Source of the DNA: Nautilus pompilius
Taxonomy: Eukaryota; Mollusca; Cephalopoda; Nautilida; Nautilidae
Assembly (NCBI GenBank): GCA_018389105.1
Contig: JACATO010001120.1
Location: forward strand, 620,001-684,000
Length of the DNA: 64,000 bases
Direction of reading: 5' to 3'
Shown: positions 24,201-39,200 of the stretch, in pieces
Layout of the letters: every line of letters begins with the position of its first letter
How positions within the stretch are numbered: the first letter of the stretch is position 1
The notes under the pieces: generated by a model
Told to the model about the DNA's origin: nothing
The model's input: the letters and a program-made list of their open reading frames with translations, nothing else
Database searches by the model: none
Made by a program: the position numbers and the translations under genes

Positions 24201-27200
24201 AATTTATACAAACAACTATTCTGCAATTATACTCAGGGCTCCAAAATTTTCAAGATGCCAACTAAAATAAGTCACACGAGGAAGATCAAGTGTCTTTTTT
24301 CCATTAAGGCAGGCAAAAACTTGGCTATGATCGCCTACTTGTTTACCTAAAACCCTGTGGCTACTCCACACTGAAAGTTAGAAAGTCTGATGATCCTTTT
24401 TGTTGAGGTAAAAAACCCAAAAGCATGCCAGTACAGACTGAGTCAGTGAGAAAGACTTAACTGTCTGCACCAAAGGTTGGACTAGGCCACACAGGGCTTT
24501 GTCATGATAGTCACTTCCTTTGTCTAATAAACTTCTCTCTCCTTTTATTCCTATTTGAATCTTTATCCAGGGTTCTTATATTTTTCCATTGTGTGTGCAT
24601 GTCACCATTGCTCGTTCCTCAAAACTACACACACAATACAAAAAATTGGTTTACTTGCCGTTTTAGATCATAAATAGGAATATATCAGTTTATTAGATCT
24701 TTTTTTGTCCATAATTTTCAAGATAATGGTCTGATTGTACAGGTTAATTCATGTCTGTGCAGGTTTAGTAAAACCCTCATATTAACCTGGTCATGGGTTT
24801 CACTAGTGGTACTGTTAATGGTTATCAGTCATCAGCTAGATACCTTTGGTTGCCAATAGTAACCTGGCAACTATTTTTAAAGCTCTGGGTATATCAATAG
24901 ACTGTTACAAATTTTCCATGCAGTGAAAAACCTGACTCGCATTAAGAACATTTCAGTCACAAAATTAAGCATGGATTCATCAGAATAGTTATGACTACAG
25001 ACTCATGGATATCCAAATTCTTGAAATTTTTTTGCAGTGTCTGATACACACCTCATTTGACACTGACTGTATGTATTGCTACTTTCACATACTATGATGA
25101 GCACAATTTAAATATGCTTCTTGCAAACCAAAAATGTTTTCATTTAAAGTGTCGCCTGTTGAGGTCCTAAGTGGCTAAAATTAAATTATGGATTCTTATC
25201 AATATAAAAACCAATAGAGTTGAGAGCCACAGAAATTGAGGAGTCCTCTGTAACATCTCCAAAAAAGGAGATAAAACTAAAATAATTGCCAATCTATTGG
25301 TCTGATATTCATAATGATGCTCCAGTAATTGTTTAAACTTTAGTGGATACAAAACATTTTTCAAATTAGAAAAACAAGGCAAATATCTGAAAATAACTTT
25401 CAATTAAATTTAAAATCAGTAGCAAATTCACTAATCTATACAAATAATTTTAAACCTGTGTATGGCCAAAACAAAGAGGAGGATAGACAAAAAAAAAAAA
25501 AAAAAATTCTTACATGTCTGTGTGGAGACCGTGAGTGCTTGTGACGTTTTGGTGTTCGAGACCTGGACCGACGTCTGGATCTTGACCGAGAGCGCCGAGA
25601 ATGCTTTCTTTTCCTTCTTTTAGGAGTCTTAGACCTTGACCGAGACTTTGACCTACTTTCTGACCTTGAAGGACTACGATATTTTTGACTCTACAAAGAT
25701 TTTCAACAACAAGAGAGAATTAAATAACATATAAAATCGGTTACATAATCCATTACAAAAAAAATTACCTTTTTTTTTTTTTTCCTTTTTAACATTAGCT
25801 GCTTTGCAAGAATTGGAACAAGGTAAACTTTATATAAGGGAAACATTTTTGGAATAATAAACTGTATATAAAATTCTTCAGTTAGTAAAACAACAAAACC
25901 CTGACAGGCAAGACTAATCACCAAAGTTTACAAATCTTGTAAGAAATGCTGACTTTTTTCAAAGCACAAAGAAAAAAAGCCAAATTAAAATCAGGCTAAA
26001 ACAGATTAAACTTTGTGCACAGCTGGTTTGTAGGCAGACCTTCCAGTCATTAAGTAGACAGATGTGCGCGGTTTGTGTTTCATCAATTCAGAAACCAGCT
26101 GTCGAAGGGTCTTTTGTCTCTTTGTTATTATGATATACCAACCATCCATGAAAATTGGCAAAGAATTAATGGCAGGGATTCTGTACATTCAAAATCCTGC
26201 TGAAAATGAGATCAAATGGTGAAACAATGTAGTTTTATGACGATGCTAAGCTGTGTCATTTGATCTTCCTAGTTCTTGAATTTTGTTTTTAATTAAAAGT
26301 GAGAGTGCACTAGTACAAGATAGGTCCTGGATTTTTAGCATCTTAAAAATTAGCAACATAGCTAAATATAAAACGATTAGAACTTAAAAGCAATATTCTT
26401 CCATATAATAATAATTATACATGTATTCTGACCATTCTGTTAAAAACCAAATAGTCAGCAGAATATCATATATACACAATGAAAAAAGTAGAATTGTGCT
26501 AAGAATGCCTGCCTAGGGCTCGTCACCCCCAAGATGAGCATTACGGCAGCGATGATGAAAACAGCAGTAGAGTTTAGTAGTTTCATAAGGAAATGGCCAC
26601 AGATACTTGTCAGTTCTAGGACCAGTAAAGCTACCATTTGTGAGTGAAAGAGAAAGAGACAAGTAAGTTTGAAGGAGGTTGCATGGTGCCAGGTTGCTGT
26701 CGTTGATGTCACTCAACATGCCATCCAAGAGGGGAACTATGTCTGTCTTTGTCAGTCAGTAGAGGTACTTGCTAATTTGAACTCTGTCATCAACCTAATA
26801 GCACTTGTCACATAATTGACTTGTTATTGGCCTTAAAACATACAATGATCTATCTGTCAGACCGCAGAAATTAAAATACCTAACCTATAGTAAAGTTTTG
26901 TTTTGAATTTTTAAAATAAAGTATTTGTAAATGGATTACACAAGCCTAAACTTAGAAGCAAGTTTCTTTCATCTCTAGAATATTTTAATGACAAATATTA
27001 AGGGGGCAATCAATTAAAAAATCATTACCAGGCTGGAATAAAGGTTTAATATCAACATGCTGTGAAATATAAACTATATACCCATAATTTAGTAGGTAAT
27101 GAAACGCATGATATTAATAGTCAATTAAGCTTATTTTATCTGCCATTAATTTGGACCAGCAAAATAATCAAACCATTACAGAAGAAAGTGGAATCAGAAT

Positions 27201-30200
27201 TCTTTAATTTGTACAAAATGAGATCAGTTATTTGATGCAGCCTAGTCGCTTAATCAGTCCTCTCATTCACAATGAGTTCTCATGCTATTTCCGTGTTTAG
27301 AAGTTTCTGAGATGACTGAACCCCACAATCTCACACAAGAGAAGAATGCTCTTTTCAACAAGGTCAGAGACCAACAGGTACAACAAAAATGCAAACTTTT
27401 AAACTTCTGGATGTCTTGAGCTCTGTAAGATATATGAACATGGCAAGCTGTCTAAAAGCAAAAAGTGCAAGCAAGATAGCAAAGACCATGAGATTGAAGA
27501 GGCCCCTCAACAAGTGGCTTGACATGATAACCTCTTGAAATCAACGAGTCAATGGTCTGATTTTGAAATCAAAAGCAGAACTGACCAAAATAGGGACACG
27601 TTGACTTTAAAGCAACTGACAAGTGGCTGCCTTGTTGAAAGACAGGTGAAGTGGAAACAAGCTCAGTGAGAAAGTGCCAACCAAGAGAAGGCAAAAGATT
27701 GGAGACCATTTCTCCTTTAGCTGCACAAGAATTTAATCCTGAAAACATATACAATGCACACAAGATGGGGGGCCATCAAAGAGTGACACATGATAGGTTA
27801 TTATATTATAAGCATGACCAACTGGTTGACTCAAAGAACTATGAAACGAATCACTGTTCTTTGCTGTGCAAATATAACCAGTTGTCAAGTGTAAGCTCCT
27901 GGTTATTGAGAAAAGCAAGAATCCATGATGCTTTAAAGGAGTCAAGCCTGAAAATCTGCCAATCGTTTATCACACAAACAAGAACACTTGGTTGACAGTA
28001 GCCATCACCATAGTGGTTGCCTGACTATGATGCATAGCTTGAAAGCAAGTGTTGTATTTTGTTGTGTACAGACAACTGTTCTGATCATTCTTGGATGAAG
28101 ATGCTAAAAAACATTCACCTTGAATTTTCCCCACTCAATACAACATCTATCGTTTAACCAATGGATCATGGCATCAAAAAAAATCAAAAACAATGTACTG
28201 AAAGCAACTCATGGAGTTCAGCCTCAGCACTGCTGAAGATGATCTCTTTCAGCCCACACAGTCTGCTAAAGATGCTACCTCCACGGTATGTGTACAACAG
28301 GCCATCCAATTTCTGGATAAAAGTTGGTGTGCAGCCATATCTAGAACCATTGTACAGTTTTGTGATGCCAAATGAGCCACCAGAAAAAAAAAACTGAGAA
28401 CTGTTCAACATTAACTGTGGCATTCCCCATTATGCCAACTTCAAGGATTATGAAGACGTGTGTGTGTGAATATGAAAAAAAGAAAAAGGGGCAGATTGAT
28501 GAAATAGACAACAATACACCATCTACCACAAGTGACACATGCAACGGCTCAACAGCATGCCTCCACTTTGCAGAATCTTTTTTTTTTCTTTTTGCTTTAT
28601 GATGTGATCTGGTTCAGTCACCAAATAGCATGAAGCAAGCTAAAACAGATTAGTTATTGCCTGCTGATCGTGACTGATTTTCTCACTACATGTATAAAAC
28701 ACTTTATTTAAATAAACGATCATACAGCATAACAGCAAGCACCAGACAGATTAACTTATAAGTACTTCATGTATTGACAAACTCAAGGCTACTATTGGCT
28801 ATACAGACCAGGCATTTAATTAGACCAAATAGGCTACGCAAAATGTGGTCCAAATGAATAGAATCAACTGTTAATGCTTGCCAGTTTGACATGGTTGAAG
28901 TAACAAATTAAATGAGTGTTTATCATTCAGTACCTTGAATATGAAATATGCATGCATGAACCGGAGATCTAAGTCCAGCAGAAAATGTTTGCTGCATTTC
29001 CTCAAAATGTTATTTTAGTTCTTCCAGTAAATCCCAAGTTCTAAAGCAGCTGCAGACTAACAGGACTACAAAATTGGGTTTACATTCCATCACATCCTAT
29101 CCACACAATGTACAAAAGGCACTGAATTTTCAATAGTAAACAATGGATATCATAAAAAAATTTTTAAAAAATGATATTTCAAATAAAATATTAACAAAAA
29201 TTTGAATTTCACATTTTAATGCATGCAAAAAGTGGGTACTACTTTAGTAATGTGTACAGTAACAATCAACAAATTGTTAATCGCAAATAATTTAATATAC
29301 ATTGAAAGTGCCACAATTGTTTTTTTAAATAATGGAAAAAATATTTTCATCAACCGCATCTTAATGATTGGACCCTCCAAACATTCATTCCAACATGTTT
29401 AAGGAAAGAAAAGGCTGTTGTACAGATGTCATAAGAAATTTAGTGAGTTGTCTCCCATTCATCAGTCCATCATTCCAAAAAAAAATGTGCAAACATTCAT
29501 AAAGATAACAATTTCTGGTTGTAGAACCTAAAGTTGAGATTAAGGCTTCAACTTCATCAATGACAAATTCACATTCTGTATTTTCATATGATGATACCTT
29601 TTAAATATTTGAAAAATCTGTTTACTTCTCTACTTTGAGTGAGGATATATTAAAACAAGGTATGAACTGCACAAATAACTAATAAACAAAATACAAAATT
29701 AATTTTGACTTCTAATAAGTTGTAAAAAAACAACAACAAAAATTCAATTCAACATTTTTACACCATTCCCTACCACCACTGTTGGTGGGTGTATTTGTTT
29801 TTCCAACAAAATTTAAAACCTAGAGCACTACATTAAAGACAAACAAATTTTTCTTTTTCTTTTACAAAAAACCTTACTAGAATTTGAGAAGTTACATGGT
29901 CAATATAAATAAGATGGAATTAAAACGCAATGTAATATTTAGTTTTACTTGACTGCAGAGCATAAATTTTCATTGTGTACTAAATTTACACAAATTCTAT
30001 GATTTAGCTTATTTAGGTAAGGAGGAAATGATTTTCATTAAATTAAAAGTAATGTGTCTAGGCCAACATTATTAGAAGATTCACATACAGAAGTATCTGT
30101 ATAAGAATGTTATTATAACAGATTTATGTATAGATTAAATACCATCTTTGAAGACAACAATTAAGAATATTTCTTCAATATATAAAGGACTCTGAATAGG

Positions 30201-33200
30201 CAAATGCTTAAATTAAGCATAATTTTGCTTGTTTTTGCATCTCACTCTGATCCCTAATTTAGAACAAATATTGTAAATTAGCTAATTTCTCTATTAGTCT
30301 AAACATTTAAAAGCAAGCTGATATTTAAAGCCAGCAACAAGAAAAAAGTAAAACTAAAATATTTTTAAGATGGTCATATTCAAAATTTTATTGAAGTCCT
30401 AATGCCACAGAATAACAGACAGCTACCACAATAACCAAAATTGTACATTTTAAATCTTAAATAATACTGAAAAAATAGTTTAATTATGAGTACATATTTA
30501 GTATTTTAATGCTCTACAAAAATATGTAATCAATAATTAACCAAAAAAAGCTTATTTTAGATTTAATAAAAAGCTACAAGATTATTGTATAATTTAAACC
30601 ATAAATTAATTGTACTAAATTTTCAGTTTATAGAAATAGATATTCAAATAATTAGAAAGGAAAATACTACCTCAGCTCAATTTAAAAGACACCAAATTTG
30701 ACTTCAAACATTAACTATTTATTCCAACTAGATATTGGTAGGTTTTAAAATTATTTTAAAAAAAAAGAAACAAATAATACTAGGTCTTTTATTATAAACT
30801 ATAACAAGGTTGACAGCAATCTGAAATGTTTATTTAGTTACATTTTTATAGGGCACATTCATACATCCAGTAAAAGTTAACAACATTTGACAATTGCATT
30901 TCAATACTAAAAAAAGGAAAAGAGGAATACAAATGAATGGTTGATCATGAAAAATGCAGAAAAGGTTTCTAAAAATACTCATTCATGTGTATAGCATGAG
31001 AAACTATTACACTAAAAACAAAGATAAATGTAAATAAAGAAATATTCTTCTTTTTGCAAGTGAAAAATTAATTTTTTCTGTTCAGCAAAATGCTCAGTCA
31101 TCCAGTATTTTTATTTGGGAGAGAATCCATTATCTGATTTTTTTTTGGCACATTTGCAGAAAACCTCGGATACACAGCAACAAAGCTTATTGTCACAAAC
31201 ATGCATGCATCAATGTTTAATACCAACCTTGATTACAAGCAACCATCATTCTTGGTATGTATGATGCTAACCATAAGAAATTAGTAAAGACATTCTTGTT
31301 TATAAGTGCAAGGAACATTCTTCTTTTTCTGAACCATTTACTATTTGCATCACGAGTGTCTTACAAAATCTGATTACCTATAAGAATTCAGCTTTACAGA
31401 ACATTAAACTAAAATAAAGTTTAGGAAATATTAGTATAAATGCACTCAAACAGTTATTTAATTAAATGATATCAGGTGCAGTAACAGAGCTGTCAATATC
31501 CCACTTTAGGACAATGTTACTAGCTATCTATCCTTAGCAAACTTAAAAAATTATACTATTTTCAAAACACTTTAAATTTGACATCATAACTGATAAATTC
31601 AAATATACACTGAACTCATTCAACGAGCTGTCAATATAAAACAAACTTAACAGAGCATTCAGTTAGGTGTATGTTGACATGACTGTCAGAAAATGTAATG
31701 CAACAAAATTTGTTACTGTTAGGGAAATCCAAAAATTTCCCCAAAAATCCCATTCTCGTCGCCAGTGTTGTGAATGCGTTCTTTTGAACTACAGCAGCCT
31801 AATATGCAATACTGACTGTTGAGATACTCGCGCACGACGTCAACAATTTTCGCCGATTTTTGTCCCGGTAGAGAAGACGACTTCGGTGTGCGGATAGTCT
31901 ATTGTGCTCCAACACAAGGCGTCCTAAGGAGAGAAAACAGCGGTTTTATATCGTAAACATCATGACCTTGAGATTCTCTTCCAGAACAATCGTTACCAAA
32001 AATAGTAATGACGCAGGGTCAAAAGATGAAATGAACCAATCAGGATGAGAGTTTCAGTGTGTAGAATAATCTAGAATGTGGTGAAACAGTCCGGCCGAAA
32101 TCTGGAACGTTCCACTTCACCTGATTTGTCAGTTTCCAGTTCTCCCAAAACGAAGGGATTTTGGGGGAAATTTTTGGCGGACTGCTCAAGCTTCAGGGAG
32201 AGGGACCAACGTCAGAGGTGATACAAACACTACTCAGGACGTACTGAAACACGCCGAACCCAAACACGGTAGGACAGACCTCTCCAGCTGAATGCCTACT
32301 TGGTCGGAAAATATGGACGGAACATGCCATTATGATCCCATCGAAGACACTCTCAGGCCCAAGGAACCACAAAATGGAGTACTACTTGAACCGGCAACAC
32401 GGTGCACGTCCTCGACTGTTTCTACCTGGAGATTCAGTTTTGGTGAAGTCCTACCAAGGAACTGACGGATGGGAACTGGGCACAATACTCCGCCAACGAG
32501 GTTCTGTCATGTACGATGTACAAATCAATAGCAAGACTTGGAGAAGGCATGCCAACCAACTACAATCAACACAAGCGGAAGACAATATCAACCCAGAACG
32601 TTTGCAGATGCCACTGGACACGCTACTGGGAACATTCAATATTCCAGCACCTGTTGGAGAACCAGAAACGACAGGTACTAATCAACCAGTCGACCTGCAA
32701 CCACGACATTTGACGAACAGACGAATCAAGCCAACCATTCGTTTACAATTCGACCCAAGATCATCCTCCTACCGATGAAGAACCTTCAGGGGGAGATGTT
32801 AGGGAAATCCAAAAATCCCTTCGTTTTGGGAGAACTGGAAACTGACCAATCAGGTGAAGTGGAACGTTCCAGATTTCAGCCGGACTGTTTCACTACATTC
32901 TAAATTATTCTACACACTGAAACTCTCATCCTGATTGGTTCATTTCGTCTTTTGACCTTGCGTCATTACTATTTTTGGTAACGATTGTTCTGGAAGAGAA
33001 TCTCAAGGTCATGATGTTTACGATATAAAACTGCTGTGTTTTCTCCTTAGGACGCCTTGTGTAGGAACACAATAGACTATCCGCACACCGAAGTAGTCTT
33101 CTCTACCGGGACAAAAATTGTTGACGTCGTGCGCGAGTATCTCAACAGTCAGTATTGCATATTAGGCTTCTGTAGTTCAAAAGAACGCATTCACAACAGT

Positions 33201-36200
33201 TACAATAAGCTTGTTTGAGTTTTACAAAAGACTTCTTCAAAATTCCTTTTAATCGTCAAGTATGCAGCTGCCAGTATATATTTAAATATAAACTATAGCC
33301 AAATATATATAATTCTTTTTTTTGTATTTATTTACCCAAAACAAGATGTGCATGCATGCAAGCATATTTCTTTTTTAAAAAAGGGGAAACACCCACCAAA
33401 CCTCTGAACACATTAAGGAAGTACTGTTGTGGCTAAAAGCAATTAGAAATTGAAAGCCAGACCCAGTCTATTGTTTCACCAAAACCTTTTACACATACAC
33501 TTTAATTTTGCCCTCCTTTTAAAACCTTGTCAGTGTTGAATTTAATGTGGCTGTTCATCTTACAAGAAAGACATGCCAAAATAATTATCATGGCCAGCTG
33601 CACAGATACCCTGGTCTTGTACCTGAAGATGAATGACCATAGTCCACTTAAAAATAACATTTAATTGTTCCAAATAAAAAATTAGTACCACTATTTTAAA
33701 CATTCTTGCCATGAACTTGAAACACAAATGGAATAAAAATTCCAACTTATTGCATCCTCTTAGTCTTAAATAATAAAGTGAACACAAAATCCTCTGGGAG
33801 TACAACAGATTTAAATGCAATCATGAGACTACTCAAAAAGAGCATTTAATTTAATCTGTTGATTTAATCAGCAAGAAAAGATCCTACTCACCTAGGGGAG
33901 CCCGGTGTCAACCATGTCATACCCGATGCAGACGATAATGTAACACTCAGGATGCACTTCAAACCTATGTTATAGGCAAGCAACTGATCAGTAACATGAA
34001 ATGACCAGTCAGAACATTTATACCTCACTCCCAGCTTTATGGGATTAGCATCGCTTTTACCAAAAAAGTAAATACTAAAAGGGGAGGCATATAAGGTTAG
34101 CTCATTAAAAGGTGGCAGACCATATACAGGATCGTCAAGCTGTCTTTGTGATCTTAAAGTTTTCATATTGTTACTAAACATCTGATGAATACTAAAATGC
34201 TTTATGTACAGAAGAATGAGAGAGAGGGGGGGGGATCTCTTCTTTGCCGCCCCCACCCTATTAATAGAATCTATTTGTCTCTTTTCTTCAGTGTGTTCGT
34301 ATGTATAAGAACCCGAAGAAAAGGGACTGATTGTTGGTCATCAAAATACTTTGGACAAACTTCAGCAATAAAATAATTGCTTGAGAATACCTACTACTAA
34401 ACTGAACTTGTATCCTTTATTAAAAATAAATTGGATTAATAAAACCCGGTGACTAATCTAATAACAATATTCTAAACTTTCATCCACAAATTGTTGGGAT
34501 TGTTTTTTTTTTTTTGGAAACACAAAAACACATCTGCCATGGTACAGAGGGAGGGAGGGAGACACGACCAGCTATGTATTTTACCACAGTAGACAAAATT
34601 TAAAAGAAAGCAATAAGCAAACTGGCTTATAGCTGCTAATTTATTCCATAAATTTTTGTCTGTTTAGTGGTGCCAGTCAGCAGTTGCAAATTCAGGTGTA
34701 GGAAAATTAAGAACCTTTCTGTACTATTATAGCTCAGCCTACTCCTAATGAAGCAATAAAGTAAAACTCACCCTCTTTTCTCGATCTGTTGATCGGGATT
34801 TACTAAGAGACCTGGAAACTCGTAACTTCGGAGACTGCACTGCCTATAAAAAGAAAATGAAGTCAATTAAAAATACACACCATCTGAGAGAATGTCTGTC
34901 TCTTGTTTTTTAATGTAAAGCTTAAATATTTATAATTTAGAATTCTGATGATACAGCAAAGAAAATAATTACGTGCCTCTTTTAAAAGTTTTTGAAGTTT
35001 CAGACCGCTGGTTCTCCTTATATATAAATAAAGTAAATATAAATGTCAATAAAAAAACACTAATTCATAAAAATTTAGTGCAAAATTACAATCTTACCTC
35101 ATTAGATGCTGTTTGAGACCCTTTCTTTGAACCTAGAATAAAAATAAAAAAGCATACTCCAGAAAAAGTAAATCTAAAATGAACTATCAGAAATAAGAAC
35201 AGGTATCATAGTGAATATTTAATTGAGGGCTGAAAAGTCCAGCATGGCCAAGTCATTTAATGATAACTTCCATCTATAATATAGATGGCACATGCAGGGA
35301 GACAGTGGTCCACATTATCACTTCCTGTAGCTATTTATATCACTTTGTTTTCCCACAAAAATGATTTTACTAGTAAGGCTATTAGCATGAGACATGTGCA
35401 TTACTAGTTTATTTATTTGACACATGATGGAATCCAACAGTGTATCTTTCTCCTCTAGTGATGGAGGTCGAGTGTTTATACCTTGGATCTCTCATCATTT
35501 AGCTAGTTGGACAGTGATGGAGAAGCATTGAAGAATGTGTCTGAGTCTGAAAACAGAATTGTCAAGTGGATTCAGTCACCTGTAGTTGATCAATGCCCAT
35601 TGTTTTCACAGACCATCAGCCTGATGTCCCTGATGACATGAAGCAAGAGGATTTCTTCTGAGCTGCTATCAAAAGATTTCTTCCACCACATGACTAAGGA
35701 GACTAATCACTATGTCACATAGACCTGACAACACCTGACATACCCCACCAGAGAGAAAGTATTTGTAGAGGAAAATATTCTGAACTGTCCGCTAAATCAT
35801 TTGTGCTATTAGAGTAATTCCAGGACTTTTTAATGTAATTTTAATCAGGTAGGTGGATTTTGAGCAACCATCTTGGAAGTTGTCTGAACATTTATGCATG
35901 CAAAATATTTCATTTTCTCAACAATTAAGGATTAATGCTGAATACATACAGCAAAGGCATCGCCTAATGAAGTTGTGATAATAGTTTTGTTTTAAAATAA
36001 TGAAGCCAATGATGTTAATTCAGAAATTAACAGAATCCCTAATAATAACATAAACAACCAATAATGATAGCACCTTTTAACTTTGAATATTGATTAACGG
36101 GTAATTAGGTTTCAACATTTTCTTGCAAACCAAAAACAGTTAAAGAATTTAGCAGACTTAGATTATTGACAGCAAGGAAGCGAGACATTAAATTAACTAA

Positions 36201-39200
36201 TGAGATTAATGCATTACCTGTGCATGAAAAATTACTTGAGATAAAAAAAAAAACAACATGGAAAGATTCCCCCTACCTGAAGACCTATCAGAATCCACAG
36301 AGGTTGATCTTGAACTATGAGATGACCTACAGCTAGATGCTTTGTCAGAATGAGAACCTGATGGCAATGGTTCATCTAATTCTTTATTCACTGTTGCAAC
36401 ATCTGGTAGAACCGTAGCAGCTACGACAGGCTGTTGTGGAGGGCTGTCACTAGTGATCAGTTTCTCAAAAGATTCCCATTCAGCCTGCAGACTTTTGTAG
36501 GGCACAGAAAGGCCTGGGCCATACTCCTGGAAAAAATATAAAGAATTATAATAAAAAAAATAAAAAAATAATACACAACATTAAAAAAAAATCTTTGATA
36601 AAATAAAACAAATTGCAAAAACAAGCATTAAACTATCATTCACCTTTTACTGATTTTATTTCTTAAACAATGGACGTGCACTGAAAGAAATCACACATTA
36701 AAATATTTTAAACAGACTTTAAACACCGAAGTCTAGATTTTAAATATATTTGGTGAAAGCAGTTTTCAGAAATTGCATTTTTCATATTTTTGTTGACAGA
36801 GTTGAGTTAACAGAATCTAATAGTTTAATAATATAGAAAAAACTTCTAGAATATTTTAATTCTAAATAATGTCAAAGTTTTTTAAAAAGTTAACTATTTT
36901 TGTTTGTGTGCTTGAAGCAAAATAAAGAAAAAATAAAATTCCCTCAACATATTTCATTTGAATAATTTGGTATTAAATTAAAAGACACGAAGCCAGTTAT
37001 GCACATTTATACTTTAGGCTATATGAACAAGATGTTTTGTTGTTTTTAAATTTAAATTATAACTACAAGTAAATTTTTTGTTCAAGAAAAAAAAAAAAAA
37101 ATCAATTCTGCTATTAGCAAATCTCGGTTTACCATTTTAAATTAAACATGCTCCAGTCTGAAATTCATTCACAACTGTTATGGCAGTAAGTTGTATCTTG
37201 CATGCTGTTAACTTTTGGTATATGAACGACTAAAGTAACACCTGATGTAATTTAATGTTATCCAGATTGGTATTTATTCACATAGACACTCAATGACGAA
37301 ATACTAAACCATTAAGCACACGTGTTAAGTTTGTTTTTGTTTTTTTTTAAAAAAAAAGATCGGTTTATACAATGTATTATAATTCACATTAATTGTAAGA
37401 ACAATAGTAGCTATGACTGTTGATTGAATTAGTGACAGTACAATTATGTAAACATTCCAGTTTACTCTGATGATTTAAGTGCAGTCTACTGTAAATAGCA
37501 AACTGAAAATCATTTAACTTCCCCAGGCCTGAACGCGAGAGAAAGTTAATTACAATTTCTCAAACAGCATGAAAAGCTAAGGGCAGATCAGTTATATATT
37601 TTAATGCTAACAGAAGACTATAAAATAAATTTAAATTCAGTTTACTGCAATAATTACAAGTTTTAGAATAGTTAAATTCCCAGAAGATTATTTATTTTAA
37701 GAGTTATAAAATAACTAGAAAGGTGGAAAAACAAAAACTGACAGAAATATTTCTTTTATAGTAATAGCCTAACAATTTACGGTAAACAAATTTAAGAAGC
37801 AAACAAGCAAACAAACAAAAAACCCACAAAAATACACTATAAAACAATTCAATAATAAACTGCCTTTTATTGAACATGTCCAAACACTTAAAACACTAAC
37901 AAGTAGAAGAAAAAAGTGCAGAAAGGCAGCCTTGCCAATCAAAGTACTTACGCATTACATTCTGGAATCCTGACGAACTTACTGCTTGGTGGGGCCAGTT
38001 TAGTGGCTCTTGATGGCAAGTCATGAATGACTTCAGGTTAAATATGTGAAAGCAAAAAATCTAGTTACATCTTTTCTCTATCTTATGCATATAACTTATA
38101 CTAAAGGGTTCTTTTATTAAGGATAAAAACAAACCAGTTATTTATGATTATTTCATTAACCATTAAAATAAATACTAATTTTCAAACAAGTGCCACAGAT
38201 CAGTTGAAAATTATGTAATAAGAGATTTAATATAAGTAAACAAAGAAACTATTGTAAATGCAATTATCTTAATACAAAATAGTTAAAATACCCAAGCAAT
38301 GCATCCTAATTTTTTTTTTTCCAAATGTAAAATTTTCTTTTAAATACTTACCCATAAAGAAACTGGAAAGATCTGTTGGACCAGAGGAATTATTACCCCA
38401 ATTTTAGAAATATGAGAACAATCTCTAAAAGAGACTGGCACCATAAATTTATATTTTAAATATATGGATTTAGTATAAAAATTTATTTTGATAAAAGCAG
38501 CAAAAGAATAAAATACAAAGAAAAAATTGTAAAGTTCGCTGAGGGGCGGAGTGCAGATGGCCAAGTGTGTAGTCTACTAGCTTACTGTGGCAAGTCAAGA
38601 TTTCAATCTCCATTGGGAACCATAACATTTGGCAAACCTTCCATGGCGTGTTTTTCTCACTCTGATATCTAAACATAGTAATTCTAGTAGGGACTTTCAA
38701 TTAACTGATGTGAAGGTTCTGGGGAAATCATGCATACATGCTTGGCAACCTTTGATTTAATCCTTATCAAAACAATATTTTTCACAAATTTTGACTTAAA
38801 ATTTTTAACACAAAAGGCACTTTTTTTTTTTTTTGGAGTATAAATCAGCAAAGCAATGGAAGCTATCCTCTAAGTAACTCATGCAGATCAAGTGTGTTGC
38901 TGAGTCAGTTCCACCACAATACTCATGGGGTTGTACAAAATAGGCGACACATCAGACTTCTTACTAAAACTTTAAAAAAATTTTAGACATAGGAAAAACA
39001 CAAGCTGCCAACTGCTAAAGAGCAAGAAAAAACCCATGCCATGGAGGTATGACAAACCAAGCTGACTTCAACCAGGAACCGAACTTGGGCCTTTGACCTC
39101 AGCAGTCCAGTAGTCAGTCTACTGCTGGACTACAGCTTTAAAATGTAAAATATTTATTTTTTAGTTGAGAAAAATAAATATTCATACAAACAAAGGAAAA

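Larger units (their letters stand above)
31717..33198 (+). mobile_element. Ty3/Gypsy LTR retrotransposon relic with inverted 5' LTR and large internal deletion
   Basis: A 1482-bp insertion flanked by GTTAC duplications. It starts with the first 20 bases of an LTR (31717-31736), then holds an LTR in reverse orientation (31766-32162) preceded by reversed leader/primer-binding-site sequence, forward leader (about 32164-32195), only the C-terminal part of the integrase frame, a purine-rich tract ending at 32796 and a forward 3' LTR (32797-33198). gag, protease, reverse transcriptase and RNase H are absent, so it cannot be autonomous. It lies in RSRC2 intron 4, antisense to the gene. Confidence 0.88.

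Noticed and set aside
27651..27995. 114-codon + strand open frame treated as a gene
   Set aside because: It is part of the broken Tigger-like transposase. Flanking blocks of the same protein lie in other frames.
33888..34256. 122-codon frame on the - strand in RSRC2 intron 4
   Set aside because: No recognisable motif, biased AT-rich composition, and no phase-compatible splice link to RSRC2 exons.
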